A program made the position numbers and the translations under genes. 64,000 nucleotides of DNA, from the NCBI GenBank assembly GCA_029260075.1, contig JAJDDY010000033.1:1-64000 (forward strand). The letters run 5' to 3'. Below, piece by piece: positions 26,322 to 34,614 of this stretch (positions within the stretch are counted from its first letter, which is position 1; the number at the start of each line of letters is the position of its first letter). This DNA comes from Phycisphaerae bacterium. Lineage in GTDB: Bacteria; Planctomycetota; Phycisphaerae; UBA1845. The notes beneath the pieces are model-generated. The model made no database searches. It saw only the letters and a list, made by a program, of their open reading frames with translations, and was not told the origin of the DNA.

Positions 26322-27689
26322 ATGAGCGATACCTCGCCAGCGGAAATGGTCCCCACCTCGCCAAGTCGATCGGGCGGTGCGTGGCTGATCGTTCTTGTGG
26401 CACTGAGCGGGGCGTGGGCATCCGGTTCGCTGCTGGTTCAGCAGGGCGGTGATTGGCGTATCGACGACACGTCGCCGAGCTATCTTCTCAGAAGTTGCTC
26501 GGGCGGTTCGGTGTCGATTGTCGATTGCGCGGGCATTGCCGATAGCCGGTGGGGGTCGTTCGATTTCTACGTCGGCTCGCGACGAATTCTGATACCGACG
26601 TCGCTCTTGGGGCTGATGTATTTTTCGGCCATCGCTGCTTGGTTTGCGATGGTGGGCCTGCCGCCTGCTGGAGCGCGCCGTCTCTGGGCGGCGATTGTTG
26701 TGGTGTCGAGTCTGGGATTGGCCGGGTCGCTATGGTTTCTTGGCCTGATGCTGTTCGTGCTGAACTCGTGGTGCCCGCTGTGTTGTATGGCCCACTTATC
26801 CAGCGCGGTCACGTTCGCGTTGGTGCTCAGGCAGCGTCATCTCGCTGCGGCACGATCCGATGTGTCGGAATTTTTGAATCGAACCGGCGCAGACGTGGTA
26901 ATCAGCCTGCGACATCTATGGTCTGCGACGGCGGCATGTAGCTTCGTCGCGGCGGTTTGCTGGCTTCACTTCGATACGTCGATGGCGCTGAGGGAGCGTT
27001 GGCGCAAACTCGCGGAAGTGAGCGCCGTGATTGAGACGATGCGCGGTGATGCGGACATGATGCGGCGAGAGTTTGAAGCTGAGCGAATTCGTCCATTGGC
27101 GATATCATCGGCTCGCGGCGCGGCGGGAATCGGTCCATCGCGATTGCTCGTTTTTTCGAATTTCGATCAATCGGCCAGCGAATGCTTCGAGAAGGGTCCG
27201 CTTGCGACGATTACAGAAGTGTACGGCGACGACATAACTGTAGAGTTCCGTAGCTTGCCCGCATCGGTCCGCGCTTCGAGTCAAGCGATCGACGGTAACG
27301 ATCCCCCGACAGAGCGTGATTGGCTGGCCGGCTATGCGGCTGAGGCCGCGCGGCGGCAAGGTGGTCGGAATGCGTTTCAACACATGCGCGAGCTTCTTTT
27401 TGCGACGCATGGCCACAGTACCGGTCGTTCCTACCGGGTCTTGGCGGAGCAGGCTGGGCTCGATGTCGATCGGTTTGCGAAGGATATGACTGATCCGCTC
27501 GTGCGTGGGCTTGTTCGTGAAGACGTTACGTTGGCGCATGAGCTGGGCGTTCGATCGGCGCCGGCGGTCTTTCTGGACGGTCGACGTGTTCCGGATCTTT
27601 GCATGACGAGCGACGTGTTTTGGTATGAAGTCGCGGCGGACTACATCAACAACTCGGGGCCGGTCGCGTCCGGAGGTGATGCCGGATGA
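26322..27689 (+). CDS. VKOR-domain membrane protein fused to a thioredoxin-fold domain
   Basis: 455 residues from ATG 26322 (CGGAAG directly upstream). The first half (about 20-220) holds four to five membrane helices and the VKOR pattern: LLRSCSGG with VDCAGIADSRWGSF in the first loop, and NSWCPLCCMAHL carrying the CPLC redox pair. Such enzymes reoxidise thiol oxidases with quinone and drive disulfide formation outside the inner membrane. The C-terminal half (about 280-445) is DsbA-like, with VFSNFDQSASECF and GVRSAPAVFLDGRRV (cis-Pro loop). The CxxC expected after VFSNF is absent (QSAS), so this domain is probably not redox-active in the usual way. Its stop overlaps the PqqD-like gene (ATGA). 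Confidence 0.85.
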   Translation: MSDTSPAEMVPTSPSRSGGAWLIVLVALSGAWASGSLLVQQGGDWRIDDTSPSYLLRSCSGGSVSIVDCAGIADSRWGSFDFYVGSRRILIPTSLLGLMYFSAIAAWFAMVGLPPAGARRLWAAIVVVSSLGLAGSLWFLGLMLFVLNSWCPLCCMAHLSSAVTFALVLRQRHLAAARSDVSEFLNRTGADVVISLRHLWSATAACSFVAAVCWLHFDTSMALRERWRKLAEVSAVIETMRGDADMMRREFEAERIRPLAISSARGAAGIGPSRLLVFSNFDQSASECFEKGPLATITEVYGDDITVEFRSLPASVRASSQAIDGNDPPTERDWLAGYAAEAARRQGGRNAFQHMRELLFATHGHSTGRSYRVLAEQAGLDVDRFAKDMTDPLVRGLVREDVTLAHELGVRSAPAVFLDGRRVPDLCMTSDVFWYEVAADYINNSGPVASGGDAG

Positions 27690-28039
27690 TGCCTTTCGAG
27701 AATGGACTGCAGATGGCCACCATGCGTGGCGCCCCTGAACGTGTCGCCAGCGAATCGTCGGTGCGGCGTCGCGCTGACGTGCGCGTACACCGGTTGGACG
27801 ACGAGGGGTTGGTCTACGATCCGCGCTCGTCGGACACCCACCACCTCAACGCCACAGCTATGTTCATTTGGTCGCGGTGCGACGGCTTGCACACATGTCA
27901 CGCGATGGCAGATGCGTTAGCGGGGCAATTCGACGTTTCCGAACGCGCGGCGTTCGAGCATGTGGACCGCACGATAGAAGAATTCCACAAGCGACGATTG
28001 TTGAGTGAAGACGTCGTCACAACGGAGGCGACGGGCTGA
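27686..28039 (+). CDS. PqqD-like peptide-binding protein
   Basis: 117 residues. From about residue 25 it follows the PqqD winged-helix pattern: RADVRVHRLDDEGLVYDPRS, HHLNATAMFIWSRCDGLHT and FHKRRLLSEDV. PqqD domains (RiPP recognition elements) bind leader peptides and hand them to modifying enzymes. Small PqqD-like proteins beside HprK-type kinases are known as the HPr-rel-A arrangement. It overlaps the VKOR gene by four bases and the kinase gene by one (TGATG), so the three are translationally coupled. The partner peptide is not seen nearby. Confidence 0.82.
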   Translation: MMPFENGLQMATMRGAPERVASESSVRRRADVRVHRLDDEGLVYDPRSSDTHHLNATAMFIWSRCDGLHTCHAMADALAGQFDVSERAAFEHVDRTIEEFHKRRLLSEDVVTTEATG

Positions 28040-28929
28040 TGGCAAGGGACCGGACACAACATTTCAAGATCGGCGTGGTATCGACGGGTTTGGAGACGCC
28101 GCTACGCGGTTTGTCACGCCGGTATCGCGCGCTCTATGCAGATTTTGAACAACCGGGTCCGGGCGATCGTGAAATCCTAGTTCGTGTGGCGCCGTCGCGA
28201 ACCGGACTGTTCAAGCGGACGCGGTACGAGGTTTCGGTGAATGGTCGCGTGCGTTTCGAGCCGTGTTACCGGGACGAAATCGTTCCTTACGTCGAGTGGG
28301 CGATCAACTGGGAAGTCCCGCGCGTGATGCCTGAGTACTTGCAGTTGCATGCGTCGTCGATGGAGGTCGACGGTGTGGGTGTCATTTTCCCCGGATATTC
28401 GGGAGCCGGAAAGTCGACGCTGACAGCCGGGCTGCTCGCAAGCGGTTGGCGGTATCTGTGCGACGAGTTCGCGTTGATTCACGCCGACACGCTCGTTCTG
28501 CATCCATACCCCCGCGCCATTTGTGTCAAGAAACCATCTCACTCGGTCGTCGAGTCTCTGGGGTTGAAACTTTGCGGTTCGAAGCGATACCTCAAGGGTG
28601 GGAAGGGGTTCGTTGGTTTTCTTAGGCCGACGGATGTACGCGCGAACGCGATAGGTCGGTCGTGTCCGATAGGTCATGTCATCTTTCCGAGCTACGTTGC
28701 GGGCGCGACGCCGGAGCTGATTCCGGTGAGTCGTGGTGAGGCGGCGTTCTCCTTGCACAAAGTGTGCTTCAACCTAATGAACTGCGATCGACTCGGCGTG
28801 GATGTACTGGCGGCGATGATCCGTGGGGCGACGTGTTATCGATTGATCAGCGGAGAAATCGGCGCTACGTGCCGGGTCGTTCGTGAATTGGTTGCGCAGG
28901 GTCGGCAGCGCCAGGCGCGGTGTGCATGA
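28039..28929 (+). CDS. HprK-related P-loop kinase
   Basis: 296 residues. The P-loop is FPGYSGAGKSTLTAGLLA (Walker A GxxGxGKST), preceded by LQLHASSMEVDGVGVIF and followed by YLCDEFALI, matching the HprK/PEPCK-like kinase fold in which the Asp is catalytic or binds metal. Classical HPr kinases carry an N-terminal sensor domain and phosphorylate HPr at Ser46; here the N-terminal 100 residues are different (ALYADFEQPGPGDREILVRV). Relatives in lasso-peptide clusters phosphorylate a peptide Ser. With the PqqD-like partner upstream and a nucleotidyltransferase downstream (ATGA overlap), a peptide or protein substrate is likelier than HPr. This is inference. Confidence 0.82.
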   Translation: MARDRTQHFKIGVVSTGLETPLRGLSRRYRALYADFEQPGPGDREILVRVAPSRTGLFKRTRYEVSVNGRVRFEPCYRDEIVPYVEWAINWEVPRVMPEYLQLHASSMEVDGVGVIFPGYSGAGKSTLTAGLLASGWRYLCDEFALIHADTLVLHPYPRAICVKKPSHSVVESLGLKLCGSKRYLKGGKGFVGFLRPTDVRANAIGRSCPIGHVIFPSYVAGATPELIPVSRGEAAFSLHKVCFNLMNCDRLGVDVLAAMIRGATCYRLISGEIGATCRVVRELVAQGRQRQARCA

Positions 28930-30113
28930 TGGACTTACTACGAGCCTGGTTGAACGCTCGAAGTCCTGGCGACCTTCCCCAAGTTCGTATGGGAACGGCT
29001 CGCGCATTGTTCGGCGACGATTTTGTTCGTGCTGCGCAGGTGACCGGGCTGGCTGGACTGATTCTCGATCACGCGAGCAAGTACGACCTGCCGCTTCCCG
29101 ATGCGACGCGGGCGACACTTCGACGTGATGCGCTTTCCGTTGCGGCGGACAACGTCTACATGGAAGGCGAGATGGAACGCATTATCCGTGCGTTCAATGA
29201 GGCTGACATTCCGGTCATGGTGCTCAAGGGCTTGGCCTTGAATCACACACTGTACGAGCGACTCGACATGCGCCCGATGAGCGATGCCGATTTGCTGGTA
29301 CATCCGAACGATGTCGATGCGGCGACCCGTGCGTTGGAACGGGCAGGGTGTCAGCGCGGTTTCAGCCTATTGCGAGATGACTTCTTTCCGCGGTATTACT
29401 ACGAGACGGAGTGGTTGACTGCTTCAGCGAAGCCCGTGCGGATTGATCTTCACGCCCGACCATTTCGGCCGCTGCGCGTGACCCGCACGATGCCCGACGT
29501 CGGGCTGTGGGCTGGGGCAAAGGAAATTCGTATTGGCGCAAGTGTGGCGTTTGTGCCGCGACCGGAGTTGATGCTTTTGCACCTCGCGGCGCATGCAGCC
29601 TTCCACGGATGCGACCGCTTGATCTGGCTGTACGACATTAAGCGATGGGTTGACGCGTATGGTACGGGAATGGATTGGACCATACTCACGGACCGAGCGC
29701 GGGCGTGGAAGCTCTCGCTGCCCGTTCGGCGTGCGGCGGAGCGAACTGCGGCGTTGTTTGGCCCGGTGTTTCCGGCAAGCGTGATGAACGAACTTCGTGC
29801 GCACGGCGCGGGCTGGCGCGATCGACTGGCGTTGAATCATGCACCGCGTGATGCGTCGTCCGCCATCGCGCATGTTGGGGTCAATCTTCTCTGTACGCCG
29901 GGTTTGCGGTTTCGATTGGGTTATGTGCTGGCGCTATTACGGCCAAACAGTGATCACTTGGGTGACATCTATGCCGGGCGTCACTGGGGTTGGCCTGCCG
30001 TAGCCCATGCCTACCGAATCGTTCGGGCTCTCGGATCCATAGTCGGGTTGCCTTTGCGATGGACGGTCGCGATGGCACGGCGAGGTTCGGTTCGACACGT
30101 TCCGACGGGATAG
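28926..30113 (+). CDS. Nucleotidyltransferase family protein (NTP_transf_5-like)
   Basis: 395 residues from ATG 28926, overlapping the kinase stop as ATGA; a GTG at 28920 is an alternative. The key block is VMVLKGLALNHTLYERLDM followed by RPMSDADLLVHPNDVDAATR, where the paired Asp of SDADLLV fit the metal-binding centre of this nucleotidyltransferase family. DLHARPFRPL and LHLAAHAAFHGCDRLIWLYD follow, as in other members. It should transfer a nucleotide to a protein, peptide or small molecule. Members accompany HprK-related kinases and PqqD-like proteins in several bacteria. It is the last of the four coupled genes; glycosyltransferases follow after 143 bases. Confidence 0.82.
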   Translation: MMDLLRAWLNARSPGDLPQVRMGTARALFGDDFVRAAQVTGLAGLILDHASKYDLPLPDATRATLRRDALSVAADNVYMEGEMERIIRAFNEADIPVMVLKGLALNHTLYERLDMRPMSDADLLVHPNDVDAATRALERAGCQRGFSLLRDDFFPRYYYETEWLTASAKPVRIDLHARPFRPLRVTRTMPDVGLWAGAKEIRIGASVAFVPRPELMLLHLAAHAAFHGCDRLIWLYDIKRWVDAYGTGMDWTILTDRARAWKLSLPVRRAAERTAALFGPVFPASVMNELRAHGAGWRDRLALNHAPRDASSAIAHVGVNLLCTPGLRFRLGYVLALLRPNSDHLGDIYAGRHWGWPAVAHAYRIVRALGSIVGLPLRWTVAMARRGSVRHVPTG

Positions 30114-30150
30114 GCGTCGCGGTAGCCGATCGGACGCGACTGATGTTCTT

Positions 30151-30178
30151 GTGTGGTACCGGCTTCCAGCCGGCGACC
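30151..30178 (-). repeat. R1 palindrome, inverted, decayed
   Basis: GTGTGGTACCGGCTTCCAGC followed by CGGCGACC is R1 in the opposite direction with two changes. It lies in the 143-base gap between the nucleotidyltransferase and the GT2 gene. The only open frame there is an 18-codon one made of the repeat. Confidence 0.8.
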
Positions 30179-30256
30179 AAGATAGTTGGACGCGCGTAGC
30201 GTATCGCGGACCGACGGATGCGTTGAGTGATAGCGATTAGTAAGTGTGAGCACTGA

Positions 30257-31252
30257 ATGAGTCGAACCGTTTCTGTAATCATGACCATCAAGAACGATGG
30301 GTCCGGGTGCGCCGCGACATTGGACTCGCTGTTGAAGCAAACGCTCGCTGCTGATGAGATCATCGTCGTCGACGGCGGCTCGACCGACGACACGCTGTCC
30401 GTGGTTCGTGAGCGCATGGATCGCTGCGGGCGAATCCGGTTGATCGACGCGCCGGGTAGCAATATCGCGCAAGGCCGTAATATCGGCGTTCGCGCTGCGA
30501 CCACCGAACTGATCGCAACGACGGACGCGGGCTGTCGGGCGGAATCGGCGTGGTTGGCCCGACTTGTGGCCCCGTTCGACGAGGACGATGCCGTTGAGTT
30601 TGTCGCGGGCTTCTATCACGTCGAGGCGCACACGCTCCTGGAGACTGTCGTGGGTTTGGCGACTATGCGTGGGCAGCTCGATCCGGTGTGCAGTGAGACG
30701 TTCAACCCGTCGGCGAGGTCGATGGCCTGCACGAAGTCGCTGTGGTCTCGGGCCGGCGGCTGGCCGGAGTGGCTCTGTTTCTCCGAGGACACACTCTTCG
30801 ATCACAAAGTGCGTCGCCTCGATGCTCATTGGCGATTCGCCGGCGATGCCGTTGTCCACTGGCGACCGCGCCGTACGCTGCGCGCGGTGGCTCGACAGTT
30901 CTACAACTATGGCACGGGGCGCGGCCACACCCGGATTGGCCTGGATGATTTCGTGTACGGGCTGCGCAACATATTGATCATGCTCGTGGCAGGCGTTGGA
31001 TGTTTCGTGAGCCTCTGGTCACTCGTTCCTCTGATGGCGAGCGTCGCCTATTTTCTCGTTTGGACGTTTCACGCGAAAGCGGTCCGGATCGCGCGGCGCA
31101 CGGGTCGACGTTCTGCGTACGCGCTGTGCATGGTGTTGATGTGGGTCGTCATGGGGTCGAACCATCTTGGTTTTGTCGTTGGTTCGTGGCAGCGTTGGCG
31201 CGATCGCGCGAGGTACCACGACCAGTTGGAAGCGTACTTGGCCGGATCGTGA
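30257..31252 (+). CDS. Glycosyltransferase family 2, membrane-anchored
   Basis: 331 residues. GT-A fold: VSVIMTIKNDGSGCAATLDS, EIIVVDGGSTDDTLSVV, RNIGVRAATTELIATTDAGC (the DxG variant of the DxD metal site) and LCFSEDTLFDHKVRRL (acceptor/base region). Two hydrophobic stretches at the C-terminus (about 240-275 and 290-312) suggest membrane attachment. It would add a sugar from a nucleotide donor to a lipid-linked or surface glycan on the cytoplasmic side. It follows the nucleotidyltransferase gene and precedes another glycosyltransferase by 26 bases. Donor and acceptor are unknown. Confidence 0.88.
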   Translation: MSRTVSVIMTIKNDGSGCAATLDSLLKQTLAADEIIVVDGGSTDDTLSVVRERMDRCGRIRLIDAPGSNIAQGRNIGVRAATTELIATTDAGCRAESAWLARLVAPFDEDDAVEFVAGFYHVEAHTLLETVVGLATMRGQLDPVCSETFNPSARSMACTKSLWSRAGGWPEWLCFSEDTLFDHKVRRLDAHWRFAGDAVVHWRPRRTLRAVARQFYNYGTGRGHTRIGLDDFVYGLRNILIMLVAGVGCFVSLWSLVPLMASVAYFLVWTFHAKAVRIARRTGRRSAYALCMVLMWVVMGSNHLGFVVGSWQRWRDRARYHDQLEAYLAGS

Positions 31253-31278
31253 GTTAGTGTTTGGAAGAGGCGTTCGGT

Positions 31279-33093
31279 ATGGCCGGCATGGGATCGATGC
31301 ATCAGCAAGGGCGACGCCATTGGCTTTGCATTGCGTACGCCTTTCCGCCGATCAATCGCAGCGGGACACATCGCACGCTCGCGTTCGTCGAGCATATGGA
31401 TCGATTTGGTTGGGACGCCACGGTGCTGACGGCTACGCCGCGCGGTGAACTGCTTGATGCGGAACTGCTTCAGCGCGTGCCACCGTCGACCGATGTGATT
31501 CGAACGCCTTGGACTAATTACATTGAGCGAATTAAGGAATTGATATCGGGTTTTGCTCTCCGCGGGGGCGGTGGTGGTGCCGAGAAAGGATTCGCGGCAC
31601 AGCGGGTGACTGAGGATAAGGAGACGTTGTTGATGGGATCACCGGCTGGAAGCCGGTGCCACACAGGAATGGGATCACCGGCTGGAGGGCGGTGCCACAC
31701 GGGAGAGGGATCAACGGCTGGAGGGCGGTGCCACACAGGAGGGGGATCAACGGCTGGAGGTCGGTACTACACAGCAGCAAAATCTCAGTGTGGAAGTCGT
31801 TGCCACATCGGAGGGGGATCGCAGGGCGGAGGCTTGTCTCACACGATTCGCAGCGGCGTTAGAGAATGGGGCTCGCGATTGTTGATGACGCCGGATTCGC
31901 GTATTGGCTGGATCATTCCAGCGGTTCGCGCCGGGCTCGAAGCGATCCGTCGTCGCCGGCCGGACGTAATCTACACGTCGTCGCCATACGCGAGCGCGCA
32001 TCTGATCGGGCTGATTCTCAGTCGGCGGATGCGCATACCGTGGGTGGCTGACTTTCGCGATCCGTGGCGCGGCAACCCGTTTCACTCGACCACAAGCCCA
32101 TCGCTCGATCGCTGGGACGCTTGGCTGGAACGTCAGGTTGTTCGTCGAGCCGATCAACTGATTTGCGTCACACCTACCATGACCGAGCAATTGGTTCGGC
32201 GCTATCCGTTCGTTACGTCGAAGTGTTCGACGATTCTCAACGGATTCGACATCAAGCGGCTCACCCACATAGAGCCGCGTCGGGATGCGCCGAAGGATCA
32301 CTTCGTGCTGACGCACGCCGGTCAGTTCTACGGATCACGCGCCCCCGGTGTTTGGTTTGACGCCATCCGCCAGCTTATTGATCGGCGTGAAGACCTTGCG
32401 GGGCGGATTTGTCTGCAACTTATCGGAGCGGAATCTTTCGGCGGGCGGAGTCTGGCGTCGCTCGCAAAACGCGCCGGCGTGGCGCGGTGTGTGCGCGTCA
32501 TGGGGACACTCGATCATCGTTCGACGCTCGACTGTCTTGCGGGTAGCGATGCCTTGGTTCTGGCGGGAACGTCGGGGGTTGGTAGCGACTTGCAAGTCCC
32601 GAACAAAGTGTTCGAGTATTTGGCGATGCGGAAACCGATTGTGGCCACGTGTTCACCGCGCAATCCTGTTGTGGGGATACTTCAGCAGGCCAAGGCACAC
32701 GCCGTGGTGTTCAGCCCGTCGGATGTGTCCGCGCTGGCGAACGCGATCCATGCGCTTGCGACAGGTGAGCATCAGGCTGGCGTCGATGCGTGGTCCGGCG
32801 TCGACTTGTTCGATCGTGCAGAACGTGCGGCCGAGTTGGCGGAAGTATTCGAACGAGCCGCGAGGTCTGGAAGGACGGAAGCGCGAGATCGAAACTCAGC
32901 GATCCGAGACGGAAAGTCGAAAGCGAACGGTCGAGCGCCGATCGTCGCAAGAGGAAGAGAAGACGTCGGAAACTCAACGTCGACGGATCAAGGTCCAGAT
33001 CCGGAAGTCAACGGTTTCCCATTGAGAGTCGCGCCGCGAGTGGCGTCGCAAGTCAATGAGCAGCCTTCGATGAGCACCGTCGACGCTTCGTAA
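31279..33093 (+). CDS. GT4-like glycosyltransferase carrying two inserted repeats
   Basis: 604 residues from ATG 31279, with GGAAGAGG upstream. The GT-B body is clear: WLCIAYAFPPINRSGTHRTL, SRIGWIIPAVRAGLEAIRRR, RIPWVADFRDPWRGNPF, HAGQFYGSRAPGVWFDAI and VPNKVFEYLAMRKPIVATCS. Residues about 98-190 are foreign to the family. They consist of one R2 hairpin read as AEKGFAAQ, then six 12-residue repeats of the type GSPAGSRCHTG, encoded by amplified R1. The insert lies in a loop between the first Rossmann strands and SRIGW, so the enzyme could still fold. A polar tail of about 75 residues (from about 530) without family support precedes the stop. The 3' end overlaps the next gene on the opposite strand by 41 bases. 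Confidence 0.85.
   Translation: MAGMGSMHQQGRRHWLCIAYAFPPINRSGTHRTLAFVEHMDRFGWDATVLTATPRGELLDAELLQRVPPSTDVIRTPWTNYIERIKELISGFALRGGGGGAEKGFAAQRVTEDKETLLMGSPAGSRCHTGMGSPAGGRCHTGEGSTAGGRCHTGGGSTAGGRYYTAAKSQCGSRCHIGGGSQGGGLSHTIRSGVREWGSRLLMTPDSRIGWIIPAVRAGLEAIRRRRPDVIYTSSPYASAHLIGLILSRRMRIPWVADFRDPWRGNPFHSTTSPSLDRWDAWLERQVVRRADQLICVTPTMTEQLVRRYPFVTSKCSTILNGFDIKRLTHIEPRRDAPKDHFVLTHAGQFYGSRAPGVWFDAIRQLIDRREDLAGRICLQLIGAESFGGRSLASLAKRAGVARCVRVMGTLDHRSTLDCLAGSDALVLAGTSGVGSDLQVPNKVFEYLAMRKPIVATCSPRNPVVGILQQAKAHAVVFSPSDVSALANAIHALATGEHQAGVDAWSGVDLFDRAERAAELAEVFERAARSGRTEARDRNSAIRDGKSKANGRAPIVARGREDVGNSTSTDQGPDPEVNGFPLRVAPRVASQVNEQPSMSTVDAS
31577..31600. repeat. R2 hairpin inside a glycosyltransferase gene
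   Basis: GTGCCG and CGGCAC enclose the loop AGAAAGGATTCG. It is read in frame as part of the insert. It is the only R2 copy found inside a functional-looking coding region. Confidence 0.85.
31633..31848 (+). repeat. Six 36-bp tandem units derived from R1, in frame
   Basis: Units start at 31633, 31669, 31705, 31741, 31777 and 31813, each exactly 36 bases (12 codons). The first is a perfect R1 palindrome. The palindrome decays step by step: GGAGGGCGG in units 2 and 3, GGAGGTCGG in unit 4, and strongly changed units 5 and 6. Peptides run from MGSPAGSRCHTG to GGSQGGGLSHTI, all without a stop. Confidence 0.95.
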
Positions 33094-33799
33094 TCCAAAG
33101 CATGAAGCACGTGCGAAGAATCCAATAGGTGGCTAGGAAAACGCCGCGCACGGTGCCACTGATCTTGCTGTCACCTTTCAGTCGTCGCCGATGGGGGACA
33201 GGAATTTCGCGGATTCGCAGCCCGAGTTCCACGGCACGGACCTGCATCTCGATGGTCCACCCGAAGGCGCGGTCTTGCATATCGATCGCGTCGAGTGCGT
33301 CGCGGCGGATGGCGCGAAACGGACCCATGTCCAGATATTGATAGTTCCAGCAGCATCGAATGAGTTTGGGAACGAGCCAGTTCCCGATCCGCTGTGGTGC
33401 GCTGGTTGACCCGGCTTCGCGCAAGCTGGCGACGCGCGCGCCGAGGACGAAGTCAGATTCGTCCTGCGCGATCGGCGTGACGAGCTCGGGAAGTCGCCGT
33501 GGGTCGTCGCTCAAGTCCGCGTCGATGAAGACCACGATAGTGATCGAATCGGTTAGCGCGTCGATGCCTGCGTAGCATGCAGACCCATAGCCTCGAACCG
33601 GTTCGTGAATCCAGAGGGCGTTGTTCTCACGCACGACTTGTGGTGTGGCGTCGGTGGAACCGTTGTCGCAGACGATAATCTGCGCGAGGTTGAGCGACGA
33701 GAGTATCGGCAAGAGTTCGGCCAAGTTGTCGGCTTCGTTCAGCGCGGGAATGATCACCGCGATGTGGGACGGATCAAAGCCCGTGGCGGCAATGGTCAC
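33053..33799 (-). CDS. Polyprenyl-phosphate mannosyltransferase-like GT2
   Basis: 248 residues. VIIPALNEADNLAELLPIL, IIVCDNGSTDATPQVV, VVFIDADLSDDPRRLPEL (DxD metal site) and LDMGPFRAIRRDALDAIDM match dolichyl- or undecaprenyl-phosphate hexose synthases such as DPM1. These load a sugar onto a lipid carrier at the inner face of the membrane. No terminal membrane helices beyond one weak hydrophobic stretch (GVFLATYWILRTCFMLWI) near the end. The start overlaps the stop of the metallo-hydrolase gene (ATGA, 33796-33799), so the two are coupled. The 3' end overlaps the facing glycosyltransferase gene by 41 bases. Confidence 0.9.
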   Translation of the reverse strand: MTIAATGFDPSHIAVIIPALNEADNLAELLPILSSLNLAQIIVCDNGSTDATPQVVRENNALWIHEPVRGYGSACYAGIDALTDSITIVVFIDADLSDDPRRLPELVTPIAQDESDFVLGARVASLREAGSTSAPQRIGNWLVPKLIRCCWNYQYLDMGPFRAIRRDALDAIDMQDRAFGWTIEMQVRAVELGLRIREIPVPHRRRLKGDSKISGTVRGVFLATYWILRTCFMLWITKRRRCSSKAAH

Positions 33800-34455
33800 A
33801 GTCCGTGCAGGATAAAGGGGTTGGTGGTTCGTTCATGGCCGATCGTCGTTTCGGGTCCGTGCCCGGAGAGCACGCGCGTTTCGTCGGGCAGGGTCATGAG
33901 TTGTTCGTGGATGTTTCGCATGAGTTGCGATCCGCTGCTGTGGTGGAAATCTACGCGGCCTATGCTTCCGGCGAAGAGGGCGTCTCCGACGATGGCGATG
34001 CCGAGCTTTTCGCAATAGAGCGTTCGTCCGCCGGGAGAATGACCGGACGTATCACGTACGGACCACGACGTACCGTCTAGTTCCAGCGTGTCGCCGGGGC
34101 GAAGGTCGAGAGGGTCGGTGACGTTCGTGACGAACCCGTTCGATTGCATCATGCCGGAAAGGTTTTCCATCGGGTCGGTCAGTGCTGCCCATTCTTCCTT
34201 GGCCAGATAGACGGGCATCATTCCCAACTGTTCGCGCACTTCGTCGATGCCCGCGATGTGATCGGCGTGGGCGTGGGTGAGCAGGATGGCGGCCGGTGCT
34301 AGCGAGTGCTCGCGGGCGTACGACACAATCTGCTCGGCCTGCGGCGGAAGACCGGGGTCGATGATCCAGCAGGGTCCGCCGTCGGTGACGTGAATGGTCA
34401 GTCCGTTTTCCATGTACGCCGGATCGTTCGTGGTGTGAATCTGTAGGGACCCCAT
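33796..34455 (-). CDS. Metallo-beta-lactamase fold hydrolase (glyoxalase II-like)
   Basis: 219 residues. The metal-binding set is complete: LLTHAHADHIAGIDEVRE (HxHxDH), DTSGHSPGGRTLYC, AIVGDALFAGSIGR and RVLSGHGPETTIGHE. The spacing and GDALF.GSIGR place it with the small YcbL/GloB-like hydrolases that cleave thioesters, although many relatives have unknown substrates. It is cytoplasmic. It is the first gene of a two-gene unit with a lipid-sugar synthase, with a four-base overlap, and is divergent from the YyaL-like gene at 34615. Confidence 0.88.
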   Translation of the reverse strand: MGSLQIHTTNDPAYMENGLTIHVTDGGPCWIIDPGLPPQAEQIVSYAREHSLAPAAILLTHAHADHIAGIDEVREQLGMMPVYLAKEEWAALTDPMENLSGMMQSNGFVTNVTDPLDLRPGDTLELDGTSWSVRDTSGHSPGGRTLYCEKLGIAIVGDALFAGSIGRVDFHHSSGSQLMRNIHEQLMTLPDETRVLSGHGPETTIGHERTTNPFILHGL

Positions 34456-34614
34456 GGTTCAGTTTCTCTCGTTGATCACTCGTTCAATCACAACAGCCAC
34501 ATCGTAACGCAAGAGGTCGAGTTGATCCATTGTCGCCGTGGCGCCGGCAGGTGAGCCTCGACATCGTGGTGCACGCGCGTGGACCGTTTTTCGTCGATCG
34601 CATATTATGCGCCC

